A DNA stretch of 64,000 bases, taken from Hypericum androsaemum (taxonomy: Eukaryota; Streptophyta; Magnoliopsida; Malpighiales; Hypericaceae). The notes under the pieces were generated by a model. The model was not told the origin of the DNA. It worked only from the letters and a program-made list of their open reading frames with translations, and searched no databases. The stretch spans positions 17,870,689-17,934,688 of the forward strand of contig OZ023180.1 in the NCBI GenBank assembly GCA_963995505.1, read 5' to 3'. Made by a program: the position numbers and the translations under genes. Shown piece by piece: positions 1-12,338 of this stretch (position 1 is its first letter; every line of letters starts with the position of its first letter).

Positions 1-2120
1 GCCTCTTAATGTCTGGTCGGAGTGGTTGTTGGAACCATTGGGGAGCATTATTATGCTTCATGGTGATACCTCTTATAGGCGACGTCTCGATGCTGCACTG
101 GTCAAATAGGGCAGAATTATGCTCCATGTCGTGAGAATCATGTTCTCGTGTACAATTCGGACTCGCTTTGATGGAGTTATTCAAATGAGAACACGAGTCA
201 ACAACAGCAGCCAAACCAATGAGCACATGGCATAAAACAAATTTACGAAAGACCAAGTTTCGATTCTTGGTGGGTGTTATATTAGTGTAAAAATTTACTT
301 CTAAATGAAGCGAGGATAGCATATACTTGATTCTAATGATTGTGCAACTACGTATTTGTTATTTATGTAACTACGTACTTGATCACACTACACATTGATA
401 TAGACCCTCCACTGCACGAAATTAATGGAGGAAAAAAGGATGGTGTAGATGAAATACATAATGGCTTATACATTTAGTTCATGGGAGAAATCAGCAGCCG
501 AAACTCCAAAGAAATGACAGATTTTTTTATACGTAAAATTATATTAACAATCAAAAGGTTTCACGGAATGTACACACGAGTGCACTGCACCAATAGTACT
601 GTTTAAGACTAAGCATCGCCTAAATGATCAAAAAAATATACAACTATCTAATAACATATACTACTACCTAATATCTTAGACATTAACCCCTCTTCCTTTT
701 CCCCTTGGACCCGTGCTCCATCCGGCTCGCTCGCTTACTTCCTCCGTCCCTCTTTAAAATATTAGCCAGCCCGTGCTCTTCCTTTTAGGTCTATAACCAT
801 CATTATTTGGATCATCAAATTCATGGGCTCCGACCTTTTTTTTTCTTGACTGGCCCATCTTTTACTTGACTGTAGAAAAGACAAATTTGTTGATGACGTC
901 ACTAAGTTGACGACTTCGTAAATGTAAGAGAAACTTTGAAGATTGATTTTTGGGTATATTCTCATCGAGTCCCTAGTATTCGTGAATATTCAGTCTAAGG
1001 TCCTTGTGTTTGAAAAATTATTTTGTCATTTCTCATGTTTGATTTAATATAAATCTCCTCTCGCTTGCTGACATAATCAATTAATTTTTTATAATGTGAA
1101 ATTGATTTGCAATTGAATTACTTAAATAAAAAAATATTATAAATAGCTATAATCTAAGAAAAATGAATCTAAAAATAATAGTCCTCATATTTATCGGAAA
1201 AAATACAAGTATTTATAATTCACTAAGACACATCATGGAGATTGTGGCATATATAATGGAGAAATGGAAATAGAAACGTACCACCTTAAATGACCCGGTT
1301 TCAAATTTTTAGAGGAAATAACGTAGTTTTTACAGTAAGAACACCTGATGAAACACCTCGGTTTTGTCCCTTAACGTACTTCTTTATATCTCATGTGTTT
1401 TTGAAAGGTGTAGTATTATTAATCACCTTGAACACATAGTACATGTACGTACATAGATGCCTAGAATGCTCGAGGACGAGGTTGCAGTCATCCGACTTCG
1501 TCAAAATCTTACCACGACAAAATTCAATGGAAAAAATTGGGATAAAGCGATATCACTGCAATACTCAAACCACATCCATCTTATTTTCCAAATTAGTTTA
1601 TAAAACTTGTTTTTTCGTGGAAATAATTATTTGAAGGCTTTGATCTGTCCTTCAACTATTATTCTTTCTACCTCCCGCACTTCGTCAGAATAATATTGCA
1701 TTAAATACCCAATCTACCATTAAAAAGCCAAATACTCGAATTCGTCCTCTTTCGACCTCATATTAACAATAGATATCCTTTACCTTGTTGCCGCCGTTAA
1801 GCGAACATGACAGCTTTGTCCTTGAGCTAAATATTGCTACATACCATGAAGAATCGGCTGGCCTAGTACAGTCCGTCCCCGAAGCTATTGACATTAATTC
1901 TTTTCATAGATCCCATCGTTTTCACGTGCAAATTAATTATCTTGCACAGAACGAAAAACAATATTCTAGTGGAATCAGTGCAATATTCTCTTAAGAAAAT
2001 TTTAGATTTAAGTCATACGAAAGAAAAAAAATTTACTCAAAGATCATTCATAAATATTATCCAGTAGCTCGATTCTGAACAATAGAAATTCAATACGGGA
2101 AGTTAATTAAGCACCTCATC
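1..2120. other. AT-rich spacer without a supported gene
   Basis: Only short open frames without recognisable domains or usable splice context occur here. The first 200 bases are less AT-rich and could be the edge of a gene or transposon outside the window, but I see no motif to support that. Nothing annotated. Confidence 0.5.
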
Positions 2121-2164
2121 CACTATATATGTGAACAAGAATATGCAACATTTTGCACACAAGT

Positions 2165-2563
2165 ATGAGGCGGCAGCAACTTGACGTCTTACAATTCAGA
2201 ACACCGCAGCATCCTTCACAAGGAACAAACAACTGGGGCGGTGCTTCTCCATTGCTGGCCAGAAATGTACCCCAAGAGTCACTCGATCAAAGGTACCAGA
2301 AGCTAAACACGACCCGGACCCGCGACGAGGTGTTCCCTGTCATCGACGAAGCTGACTACTTGGCTCAGTTTTACGACTCCAAGAACGAGGTGCCGCCGTC
2401 AACTCCGAGCGGGCAACGAAGAGGTATTTTGTTGAAGCTGTTGTTTCCGAGGAGGAAGCAAGAGGTGGTGACGTTGGGTTCGGTTGGCAGCAGGAAGATC
2501 AGGAGGTGGTTTAGGTTTTGCAATATGGATTCTCGGAACCGGTGGCCTAATGGTTGGTGTTGA
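2165..2563 (+). CDS. small hypothetical plant protein with WPNGWC C-terminus
   Basis: Single-exon frame of 132 residues. I place the start at the ATG at 2165 (MRRQQLDV); the open frame extends further upstream only through non-ATG codons. No signal peptide or membrane segment is visible. The middle is acidic and aromatic (DEADYLAQFYDS), followed by a basic stretch (LLFPRRK) and a C-terminus rich in R and W that ends in RNRWPNGWC. Short plant proteins ending in a W-P-x-G-W-C-like tail exist as uncharacterised families; that link is from memory and unproven. Codon use looks like real coding sequence (many G/C third positions against an AT-rich background). A TATATAT run lies at about 2124, but it is very close to the start. 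No function can be given. It may be a complete small gene or one exon of a larger one. Confidence 0.45.
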   Translation: MRRQQLDVLQFRTPQHPSQGTNNWGGASPLLARNVPQESLDQRYQKLNTTRTRDEVFPVIDEADYLAQFYDSKNEVPPSTPSGQRRGILLKLLFPRRKQEVVTLGSVGSRKIRRWFRFCNMDSRNRWPNGWC

Positions 2564-4011
2564 TGAGGATGGAAGTCCACAAATGGAGGGCGATAATCCG
2601 GTGAACTACTTGGAACTTCATTTTTATGAGAAATTTCACTAAATATTTGGCGTATTTGAACATGTTTCTCTCTCTACCTCGTTCTCTTCTCATATTGGTT
2701 GGGCACCAACTAAATGGCTTCCTTCTTGTGATTTTATCTTAGCTACTTGGCTTTTGCTAGCTTTAGCTTCGGCTATTGAATTTATTTCTACCATGTCAAC
2801 AGTCTCGCCATCTTCTTGTCGAAAAGAGATGCGAATTTTTTTTCCATTTTTCTCTATTATTTTAAAATTTGAATTTTATGTAAGTTATGAGTATTTTTGT
2901 ACTAAAAAAGATTAAAATTAATGTCACCTAGTTGTTGACCAGAATAAAATTTTGTCATTCGGTCAATCATTTTTAAATCACAAATACTTGTGCAAATGGT
3001 TTAGGAGGACAATCATTCGATTAACCAAGAGTAGGACAAAGGGCAATATCAGGCAGGATTCATAGGACTCAATCCTTGTTCTTATTTTTTACGGTGCATC
3101 TAAATTCTTGCCCTTATCTTCTTTAAAAAGAAGATTCGGGAATGATGTGTACATGATTAGGGTTGACCCGTGAGTCTTTAATATTTAAAAATTATTTATC
3201 TTAAAAAAATAATCTCATAGTCTAAATTAATATGTAATCAAATATTTGTTTACATTCAACATTCTATCATTGTTATCAATCACGATAAATTTAAAATATG
3301 AGTAATTGAAATGCATTTGATTTTGACTTATTAGGGAATAGATAAACCTCTATAGGTAATCAAAACAAGTGATAGACCTGATACATGAAAAATATGTCAT
3401 GTTTGTATGTTTAAGTAAATAAAAAAAGATTACATGGTAGATTTTTTTGTTTATGTTTAGTTAGTTAAATGTTCTCCAAACGACATAATAGTATTAGTTA
3501 ATTACCTGTATTCTTGGTAATGTACAACCAATTTTGAAGACACACAAAGCTTCAAGGTATCATGATGCTTAGAAAAATTATAATAGATTGATATCTAGAA
3601 GAATTTGAGGCACGAGTCGCACGACTGACTGAAGGCAAAAGGTTTTCGAATTTTGCCTCGAGGATCTTCCGAGAGAGGCAACGGTTTTGAGAATTTTAGC
3701 TTTTATGTAAATATATATACATATAATCTAAAAAATATTGGATAGGATCCGAGGAGAGTCCTATATACCCATATCCATACCCTTATCTTAAAAAAAACAA
3801 AGATTCTGGCCTTGGCCCGATAAAAGTCAACAGTTATTGGACCCGTCACATCTAAGGCCTAGGTATATCCTCAAGATTCAGGTCTAATTATAATCTCTAT
3901 CCAATAGGAGAAAAACCCTAAAGAACCCAATACATCCAATTCTAATTTTTTTTCAAGGATCCAATACACCTAATCTGATTAAGAATAATATTGTTCAAAA
4001 CAACTACTAAG
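2564..4011. other. spacer without a supported gene
   Basis: AT-rich sequence with poly-A/T runs. No coding region, RNA gene or bounded mobile element could be recognised. Confidence 0.5.
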
Positions 4012-4079
4012 GCCACTAAACCTACATTATCATCAGGGGTACGATGCCACTAAACCTACCTTATCATCAGGGGTACGAT
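4012..4079. repeat. 34-bp tandem duplication (2 copies)
   Basis: Two adjacent 34-base copies (4012-4045 and 4046-4079), each beginning GCCACTAAACC and ending GGGGTACGAT, differ at one position (ACATT against ACCTT). It is a recent local duplication in non-coding sequence. Confidence 0.85.
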
Positions 4080-5812
4080 ATTGGATTAAGCACCTAATCC
4101 TCACTAGATTACTTGAAGCGCTAATGCTTCTTCAACCTCTATATTTTGTGGGGATAGGGACTGGAAAAACTGTGAATAAGTAGAATACGGCATGTGTTTA
4201 CCTTTATTTCAAGCTCTATTATTCGTACAACTTTTTTTTACAACCGTCTTCAGAGATCAGAATTAAAGACCAACAGTCTATTGCAATGTAATTATGATTT
4301 AGAATAATTTCAAAAAAATATTGTAATTTTTAAAATTTTCTTCAAATCAAACAATAACCATCTAGCCTAGAAAATATGATAAGTTACGGAGAGATATGGA
4401 TCAGTATGCCATTAACCCCACATGTACTTTAAAAAAAATCCAACAACAAAAAGCTAGTCATTAGCATGAGATTTTTTTTTGGAAGGTAAATATTTAAATA
4501 GTAACTAATATTTACTTGTGTAGAATCTCCTCGCACAATTGTACAAAGTTGCAGTCGTGTACCTTACTAAAAATCATATCGTCGTAAAATTCAGTGAAAA
4601 AACAACGGTAGGGAAAAAAAATGCGATAACAATGCTAAATTGATTTTGACACTCTGAATATTGATACCCTCCCATCTTAGCATGAGATTGATCTGCATGT
4701 AGATTGCTTTATTCTATCTCCTCCAAATACTTGTTATAACGGGACATAGCTTTTGTCTTCCAGTTATAAAAAGTTATTAAGCTTTAGCTATAATAGTGTG
4801 GTACAAACTGACAATATAGCTAAAGCTGATATTAATTATCGTTGTAAGAAATGATAAAGAGACTTTAGCTGGTAATAGTTTTTTTTGTGTGTGTTAATGA
4901 TCATTAGATTCCCTACGGATTTGAAGGGCCCACTATTTTACATCTCTTAGTTGGGTTGGATTCATAATCATCTAGAAAATTGCCGGCCTAAAATCAAATC
5001 TCCAAGGTTGATCCCAAATTGACTACGAAGAAAAAGTTTGGTCCTTTTCTCTTCTTTAATATCTGACAAGGTTAAATTATTGAGGAAATGGCCAGTTGTG
5101 TGACACACACATCAGATTGGACTTAATTTTTTTTTTTTTGTTATATGGGCTTCCAAATTCACGCCCATCTTTATTGACTAAAATAGGAAGAAAAATGTCA
5201 AGCCACCACTCATGATATTAGAGAATAAATCGCGTCCTCGAATTACATGTTAGTGAAAAGTTGAGATAGGAAATCCACTTTGGGATGATTTCGGTTCCCA
5301 ATCTCCCTCACAGTGAGAGTGACAAATTTATGATATTTTTTAATTTTTTCTAGTAGTAGATATACATTTATATCATCAAATTTTGATTTTTTTTTTGTTT
5401 CTTGTCCCAACGACTAAATGGCTGATTGAATTGCTCTTGGATTTCTGCATGGCTAATTTGTTCTTGTGTGATGAGGGAGCTTCTTGTTCATATATGCGAG
5501 CATTTAGAGTAGCTGGCTTTGCTTGATTTATGGGATTGTCTCGTCCTTTTGGTTGTTTTCCTTTTTCATGCCTCGTAAGGGTGGCTGACCATTATATAGG
5601 TGTAATGACCTTTCTTTGATCTATTATGGTTCACCGAAACCGGAGGTCTTCGACCGAAATTGGGAGATACAGATTTAGTTCAATTGCTGAGAAGACGATC
5701 ATATCGTGGATGCTTTATCCAAACATATCTTTTGTTTTTCTTTGAATATGTCGTGTCAAATATTTTTATGACCCGAAGGTGGTTAATTTGTCCTAATGTA
5801 CTTGTTCTACAT
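4080..5812. other. spacer without a supported gene
   Basis: AT-rich DNA with homopolymer runs. I see no open frame with domain content and no bounded repeat. Confidence 0.5.
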
Positions 5813-6420
5813 TGTTAGAATTTCTATATCCAACTTAAAATCTTAAGGGAATGAGTAGTTGGATCTTTCACAATGGGTTCGGAATGGGTGCAGAATGCCC
5901 TTTTTCCAAACCGTTTGTACTAAAGACAATGGGTGTCGTTTTTGTAAAAAAGTTAAAAAAATAGGGGCAAAAATGATAAAAGCGCGCGCGTAGTAGGGGA
6001 TCCAAGCATATAATCGACATGCCATTATCGGTAACTGGGGCATGCCATTGTTGTAATCACATGCTATTATCAGTAACCGGACCATGCCATTGTCGTAATT
6101 GGGACATACCATTGTCGGAACCGGGGCATGCTATTATTGGTAATCTTCAGTCCAAACGGTATGGTGGACCTTCACTCTGGACCCAATCCAAAGACACAAT
6201 TATAAACAAGCCTACCATACTTGCATCGTGCAATGTGGGATTCTCTCAAACACACCTCCTCAAACGAAACCCATAGGGACGAAGTTTGCACATTTTTGAC
6301 ACGATGTCGTGGTTTCAAAGGGGAGCCGTGCGAACACAACGAGTCATGGGTCTCGTTAGAGCAATTGGTTGTGATACTATGTTAGAATCTCCATATCCAA
6401 CTTAAAACTTTAAGACAATG
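5813..6420 (-). mobile_element. TRIM/copia-like remnant: 3' LTR start, internal region, PBS and start of 5' LTR
   Basis: Two direct copies of an LTR-like start occur, TGTTAGAATTTCTATATCC at 5813 and TGTTAGAATCTCCATATCC at 6380, similar for about 70 bases. Just left of the second copy, 6367-6379 reads on the minus strand as TAGTATCACAACC. That resembles a degenerate primer-binding site for initiator tRNA-Met (TGGTATCAGAGC), so the element lies on the minus strand. The right-hand LTR breaks at 6420, where another element is inserted, and seems to resume at 9209 (AGAAGGTAAATATAATCACAC). The interior carries a minisatellite and no coding domain. Confidence 0.45.
6017..6146. repeat. degenerate ~22-bp minisatellite (about 6 copies)
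   Basis: About six degenerate units of the form CATGCCATTRTCGGTAACYGGG follow one another; variants read CATGCTATTATCAG, CATGCCATTGTCG and CATACCATTGTCGG. It makes spurious open frames on both strands. Similar ACCATTGTCG words recur near 44.8-45.0 kb. Confidence 0.7.
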
Positions 6421-6860
6421 TGACGTAGCGTAGCAAAAGCAAAAATAAAAATAATGGATACGACAATGTCGATGTGGAATCTGACTAGATAGAACTAGAT
6501 CGAAAGGGGCTCAATGCATCTCCTAACTCTCTAAGGTTGTCTCAAAGGACGAGTTAAGCGCATCATTGCTCGATGAAGAATGGAACACACGGCTCGACCA
6601 CAATAAAAGAGAAACACTCTCTCAATAAAACTCTCTGGATTCTGAAATATTAATTATCAACTCTAAACTCTCAATCATCACATCAAAACTATGAGCTACC
6701 AACCCTTATATAGAGATATGGTTAATTCTAGAATCCTAAATAACTTATAATACCTAATTAACTCATAAATAATAAAAAATCATAGATAAAGACCTCGTAG
6801 GGTCAAACCAAAATAACTAGATAAATATCCAATAAACATAAATATAACGTGCCTACGTCA
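6421..6860 (-). repeat. 3' LTR of element 1
   Basis: Starts TGACGTAGCGTAG and ends GCCTACGTCA, next to the CAATG duplication. It pairs with 8763-9203. Confidence 0.88.
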
Positions 6861-7080
6861 GGCTCCCTCTCGCGGATTGAACTTGTCCCCAAGCGAATGC
6901 ATATCATAAGAACCCAATATGAGGAATCCATAATTCCACTCTTCAACATCTTTGAACGACGTTGATGTACTTGATGCCTTCCATGCCAACAGAACAAGTA
7001 CTTTGAGCTTAAGTAACCACGAACCTTCTATAAAGCATAAGTCAATAGCTCATGTCGTCATACAGATCTTTCTGCATCCT

Positions 7081-7338
7081 TCAAGTTATTCTATATTTCA
7101 TCAATGGTGATCCTCCAACGTAATGAAACTGATCAACTCTGAAAAAGTCAATATCCTCAACCTGACAATCATGGGTCATATGGGTTATGGTCTCATTCAC
7201 CAACACATCAACATCAACACATTCTTCTAGCTTAGAATCACAATGAATATCAGCAGAACAAGAAATTGTACACTTTACCAAACTAGATGCTTCCCCAAAT
7301 AAATCATGGGCAAAAGTACCAAAATTCTCACATATCAA
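7081..7338 (-). pseudogene. C-terminal polyprotein remnant of element 1
   Basis: The frame contains VNETITHMTHDCQVEDIDFF and VDQFHYVGGSPL, which align with VNEVISHIASDYKVEYIEHI and IDKFEYVVGSLL in element 2 (24362-25054). The minus frame 6803-6997 further along contains KYLFCWHGRHQ-like residues in a shifted frame, matching KYLFYWDGRYQVSLRRSK of element 2. The two are homologous decayed products of one transposon family. Function unknown. The resemblance to the post-integrase end of gypsy polyproteins is an inference. Confidence 0.6.
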
Positions 7339-7605
7339 AGTCTCTGCAATATGTTAAATTTTCGGCATTGGCTCAACAAGCTTAACTTCTAATGTCAAAG
7401 CCTCTTCAACAGGTTGAACCATAGGTTTTGATTCAGTAGTCTCAACATTATGTTCAAAAGTAACACGATCATATAAATTTCAAAAGCGATGATACCTTTC
7501 ATCACCAGCTTCCCAAATATCATCACCATCTCTAGGAAACAACTCATAAATCAACAAATCCCTCTGACCTTCTTGTTTTCTTTGGAAAAGTAATGTGAAC
7601 AAGCA

Positions 7606-7806
7606 CTATCGAATGTCACCTTGTAAACGTGTAGTAGCATATCTCATTCTACCATAGTCTGAAAATTCTTCCAGCTTAAAATAGACTTCTACATGTACCA
7701 ACCATCTAATAAAATTCATTTTCGCAATTTCATAATCAATATGATGAACATCACTCCATGTAGGAACCTGCAACTTAGAATCCTTAGAATTCAACATTTT
7801 TAGCAC
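7606..7806 (-). pseudogene. gag-like remnant of element 1
   Basis: The 66-residue frame includes MNFIRWLVHVEVYFKLEEF and RMRYATTRLQGDIR. This matches the pattern of plant retrotransposon gag proteins (F..WL..VE..F......D..KV..A...L.G.A). Element 2 has the equivalent region at 25065-25408. It is truncated at the C-terminal side and lacks a zinc knuckle. Confidence 0.6.
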
Positions 7807-8748
7807 ATCAAGTTATCCCAAAAGATACTAACTTGAGAATCTTTCAAAATCCTTGATTCAAACAGTAAATTGACCTTTTTGGAAAATTACTAGTTAGTCC
7901 CAATTATGCCAAAATTCAAAATCAGCCCAGATAGTATTCTAAGTTCTGTTTCAGTCCTCCAAGTTTGGCAAAATTTTGGTACGGTTCAGAAAAGGACTAA
8001 TCCAAAAAATTCCAAATTTTCTTTGACCCAACTGTAATTAATCAACTAGTAAATTTTGAAACAATCATTAGTCTCTTCCAAATTCCACAACCAATCTATA
8101 AAATTTCCCCAAATTCTCAATCAATACCCAAAATTCCCAATTCCACCAAGAACCCTAATTGAGACGAAGGGTAAAATTTCAAACCAGAAAAGTCCACCAG
8201 GAGCGGAGGCTGGGTGGGGACGCCGGGCGGTCTGGGGCGGCAGGACCGGTGCAGTGGTGGGTCAACACAGGCGGTATCGACGTAACTCGAGCAAGACTGG
8301 CTGTAGTGGTCTAGAGAGAATCAAGCCCATGGGTTGGGTTCTTCTCCTTCAAGAGGTTCCCGCAGCTTCTCTTCTTCAAGGGACAAACTAATTATGATCG
8401 GTGGTCGATGGCGTCGGCTTGGGTGGCGGGATTGGTCGTGGAAATTAAAGGCGAGCAAGGATGGCGTCGGGTTTCTGAGTCTTAGGTGTCAGGGTCTCTA
8501 ACGCTTCTGGAGTGGGCGTTTACACGACGAGAGGGCTCGTGTGTTTCTGGTGCGATCCTCAGGCCTCGGTCGGCCAGACGGGAACTGACGAATGCTTAGT
8601 TGTTAACGTGGCCCGAAGGTGAGGTTGGCAGTGCCCTTTTGGGTTCCACAAAAAACCCTAACTCACTGTATTTTTTTGTTGATATTTTTTTCTTAACAAG
8701 ATTCAAATACACGAACAAGTAGATCAAACTCCGGACAGGACGAATGAA

Positions 8749-8760
8749 GCTCTGATACCA
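8749..8760 (-). other. primer-binding site of element 1
   Basis: The minus strand reads TGGTATCAGAGC, the canonical plant PBS complementary to initiator tRNA-Met, two bases from the LTR boundary. Confidence 0.9.
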
Positions 8761-8762
8761 CC

Positions 8763-9203
8763 TGACATAGCGTAGCAAAAGAGAAAACTAAAAATAAAGG
8801 ATATGACAATTTCGATGTGGAATCTGCCTGGATAGAACTAGATTGAAAGGGGCTCAATACATTTCCTAACTCTCTAGGGTTGTCTCAAAGGACGGGGTGA
8901 GCGTATCACTGCTCGATGAAGATCGGAACACACGGCTCGGCCGCAACGAAAGAGAAACACTCTCTCAATAAAACCCTCGAATTTCTGAAATATTAATTAT
9001 CAACTCTAAACTCTCAATCATCACATCAAAACTACGAGCTACCAACCCTTATATAGAGCTAGGGTTAATTTTAGAATCCTAAACAACTTATAATATATAA
9101 TTAGCTCATAAATAATAAAAAAATATAGATAGAGACCTCGTAGGGTCAAACCAAAATAACTAGATAAATATCCAATAAATATAAATATAACATGCTTACG
9201 TCA
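8763..9203 (-). repeat. 5' LTR of element 1
   Basis: Starts TGACATAGCGTAG and ends TGCTTACGTCA, followed by CAATG. It pairs with 6421-6860. Confidence 0.88.
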
Positions 9204-9208
9204 CAATG

Positions 9209-9433
9209 AGAAGGTAAATATAATCACACTTGCATTTTCCAGTGTGAAATTCTCTCCGACTACTATTAACCCCTCGTTTATCTCAAAAAAATCTATTATG
9301 GTTATAGCTTGCCGCCCAATTTGGGCATAGTGTTTGGTGTGTCCCCGTTTGGTTTTGTAAGGTGGGCTTCCATGGATTGGCGTGTTGGTTAATTTAGTTA
9401 TTCTTGTTGTAGTTTTTAAATTGTTAAAGAAAT
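9209..9433. other. continuation of split TRIM-like LTR and spacer
   Basis: The first ~25 bases appear to continue the TGTTAGAATCTCC LTR interrupted at 6420. The outer boundary of that LTR could not be fixed. Confidence 0.35.
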
Positions 9434-9803
9434 TGTTAGAATTAACATAAGATTATTATCTAGTATCGTAATATTTGATGTTAAGAAAATCTCTCTTCGG
9501 GAAGGTTTGTTAGACTTCATGTTAATTAGCTGTCTTAATGCTCGTGTTAGTATACAACTAAAATTAGGAGTTTTAGATTATGTAATTAGTTCCAAGTAGG
9601 TGAAAGTTCATTTGCAGTACTAACCATTGAACTGGCTGTTACTTAATTAGTTTCTTGGTTTATTAAGAACTAATTAGATTATTTAATGACTTCTGTATAT
9701 AAGCAGCACATGTAATCAATGGTAAGGTAAGCTAATAACATCACATTACGTCAATAAAATCTTAGAGAGCGATAAGGTTTGCATAAAAATATTTTGTGGA
9801 AAT
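9429..9803 (+). mobile_element. possible solo copia LTR
   Basis: It begins TGTTAGAATTAAC at 9434 and has a TATA-like CTGTATATAAGC near 9693 and an AATAAAA near 9753, as in a copia LTR. It is bracketed by GAAAT at 9429-9433 and 9799-9803. The 3' terminus (TTTGTG) is not the canonical CA, so the boundary and identity are tentative. Confidence 0.35.
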
Positions 9804-10566
9804 AAGTTGTTGTCCATTTGAAGGGTTTCATATTAAAGATTTTTTTGTGTGACAAATGATGCCTTTGTTAATCAAAAGAAAAGGAAAAGAATTATCAGCA
9901 TCCAAACCTCCGAAGAATTACTCATACTCAAACTATCTCACAGGCGGATAGTCAATAACAATCTCAAACTATGTCTACGAACTTGGGCAGCCAAAGCGGG
10001 TACCCAATTTACTCCCTCCTACAAGACCGTATAAAGTTGCAGCGCAAGTTTCAGTAAAAAACTCTGTTGCCATAAAAGATGGACGTTTATGTCCACTTCC
10101 TAACACTACAAACACAAAATAATACAAGACACAACAAAACGAATACAAGACACTAAAGACGTAAATGAAACGAAAGACACACGAAAAATGACAAAAAATA
10201 TAACAAATAGATGAGCGTTTTGACGCGCATCAACCACATTCAAATTTTAGATTGCATGGATGATGGGCGATAAATTTAGCTATGAATCTACCTATCATAA
10301 TCAAATAGTATAGTGGTAAAATAAGATTCATACTTAAAAATCGATAACGAAATCTAAACTACAGTTGAATCACATCAAAGCAATGAGTTTGTATGAATTA
10401 AATTAAACTAAAGTAAACTAAACTAAAAATAAAGGTGAAATCTATATCAATGATAAAAATGTGCACGATACCTCATGAAATTGCTAAGCATTGGTTATGG
10501 ATCTTGTGAAGAAATAAGTAGTGTCCAGAGTTGTTATGTGCATTTACCTACTGCTCTCGCTACGTA
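9804..10566. other. spacer without a supported gene
   Basis: AT-rich sequence with A-rich runs. No recognisable coding or mobile feature. Confidence 0.5.
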
Positions 10567-10696
10567 AGTAGCAAAATTGAAATCAAACCTAACCATAGAA
10601 ACTAATCCAACTCTCGCGTTAAACTAGTTCTAGTAGCAAAATTGAAATCAAACCTAACCATAGAAACTAATCCAACTCTCGCGTTAAACTAGTTCT
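10567..10696. repeat. 65-bp tandem duplication (2 copies)
   Basis: Copies at 10567-10631 and 10632-10696 are essentially identical. Each starts AGTAGCAAAATTG and ends AAACTAGTTCT. It is a recent local duplication in non-coding DNA. Confidence 0.9.
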
Positions 10697-12049
10697 ATGA
10701 CTAATTATAATTTCAATTAGTAACAGGCATTAGCTTGCAAACAAACTTACAAAGGAAAACTAACAATTGTATTCCCAAAGCATTTTAATCCTCAGGTGAT
10801 TAAATTTAATGAACAGAGGTCAAAGTTTCACATAATTATGATAACTTATTTTTTTGGACCTAGCTAGAAAATCTTTTCTCAAATGATGGCCGTTGAGTGG
10901 AGAGACGACAAGTGAAGAACACGTCGTCTCCTACTTTCCCATGCAATTTTAAACTGGTTTCTTCATTTGAATATAGAAGCATAATTAGTTATTTGAGAAA
11001 GTTACTGTCTGTTTGTTTCCATGACGAAATTAATTTAATGGCAGCTAACACCGAAAGGAAGATTTGAGTAAATCACGAAAAATGCATGTTATAATATTGT
11101 AAATTAAACAAAGTAAAACCAACAAGACTTATTTAAATAGTAAGAGACGAGTTATTTTAAATAGGTCTTGATGGCTTTGCAAATAAAAAACACAATTGAG
11201 AGAATTATTTTTAAATAGAATTCGACAATACTCGATTCTTAATATAAGAAAGTTAAAAGAAATTTAACAACATAAATTGCATCTGACAAATTGAATCTTT
11301 TGGAGCCCAAACAATTATTCTCCGGAAGGTCATTGTTTCTTATGATTGACCATGGGTTTATCATTTTCACCTTCCCAGCTTTCCAACTTCTGTCTTTCAT
11401 TAACTCCTTTTTCGGGTCTTGTGTTTTGGACTTTTGTTCTTTATGATCAGCAAATTCTATCCTAACTCTCAATAACTCCCGGTGATGTGTCAAAAAATGT
11501 AGAAAAAATGATTAGAAATCGATGGCAATAATAATAATAATCCACACAACCCCCACCGTAAAACATCAAATCATTGGATTCAGATCGTGATGTTCTGTTG
11601 GTACGGTGCATGAAAAAATCGTTCATAAGTTTGTCACAAACGCATTGATAATTTTTCAAATCAAAATGGCTAAAGATTTATCCAATTACAAGTGCGAGAC
11701 TTTTAATCTTAGGGAGTAAAATCCATAATATCTATCAGAAACATTATTTTTTTAAGGTTTTAGTCCACATTTTTTGGGTGAAATCTTTGGTTATGGAATT
11801 GAGCACTCTAGATCTTATTTATGAGTGGCTCTTTCAATAATGTATTTATATTCATAAAACTTAAACCCAAAATTTTCTTAAGTAAATTTAAGTCATTTGC
11901 CACTTGGACCAACTCTCATTGGAAAACTGACATTAATATTAAATATATTTTTTTTATTTTTACACACTAGCGGTTCTTAATTTCTTAACATAACCCATAT
12001 AAAATGAATTTGCCAATGAGAGTTATAGATTCAGTCAAGATAAAGATAC
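10697..12049. other. spacer without a supported gene
   Basis: Short minus-strand frames around 11.2-11.7 kb show no domain content and run through low-complexity stretches. Nothing annotated. Confidence 0.5.
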
Positions 12050-12338
12050 TGTTATGAATTCAGCAACTAGAGAACAAAACGCCCAAAGAACACGGACACA
12101 AGAAATAATGTGGTTCGGCCTAGTGCCTATGTCCACGGTGAGAAAGGAGAAATTTTATTGATGGATCCGAGTCACGAAGCTATATAAAACCTTAGGGTAA
12201 CATGCCTTTATATAGAGGCAAACCCTTGTACATCAAGTAAGCTATCTAGGTCAAATTAGGAGTCCAAAACCTAGTCCGAATAGAATAGAAAACAAGCCCA
12301 CAAATTATTTCCTCTTTAATTTCTCGACATCTCTAACA
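12050..12338 (-). mobile_element. solo Ty1/copia-type LTR
   Basis: 289 bp with inverted ends TGTTATG...CTAACA. On the minus strand it has CTCTATATAAAGG (TATA box) followed by AATAAAA (poly-A signal), the layout of a copia LTR. No adjacent primer site or polypurine tract was found. The flanking pentamers (GATAC, GAAAT) do not match, so a TSD is not preserved or a boundary is off. Confidence 0.6.

Larger units (their letters stand above)
6416..9208 (-). mobile_element. gag-only Ty3/gypsy-type LTR retrotransposon (LARD-like), element 1
   Basis: Direct LTRs at 6421-6860 and 8763-9203 (about 440 bp each, clearly homologous but diverged) are flanked by the 5-bp duplication CAATG (6416-6420 and 9204-9208). 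LTR ends are TGACGTAG and (C/T)TACGTCA. The sequence GCTCTGATACCA at 8749-8760 is the reverse complement of the usual plant initiator-tRNA primer site, so the element is on the minus strand and its 5' LTR is the right one. Next to the other LTR is a purine-rich tract (minus-strand GCGAGAGGGAGCC). The ~1.9 kb interior encodes only a gag-like remnant (7606-7806) and pieces related to the C-terminal part of element 2 (7081-7338, 6803-6997). No protease, reverse transcriptase or integrase is present, so it would need an autonomous partner. Confidence 0.88.

Noticed and set aside
1443..1994. Short plus-strand frames as small genes
   Set aside because: No domain, signal or splice context, and length within chance expectation.
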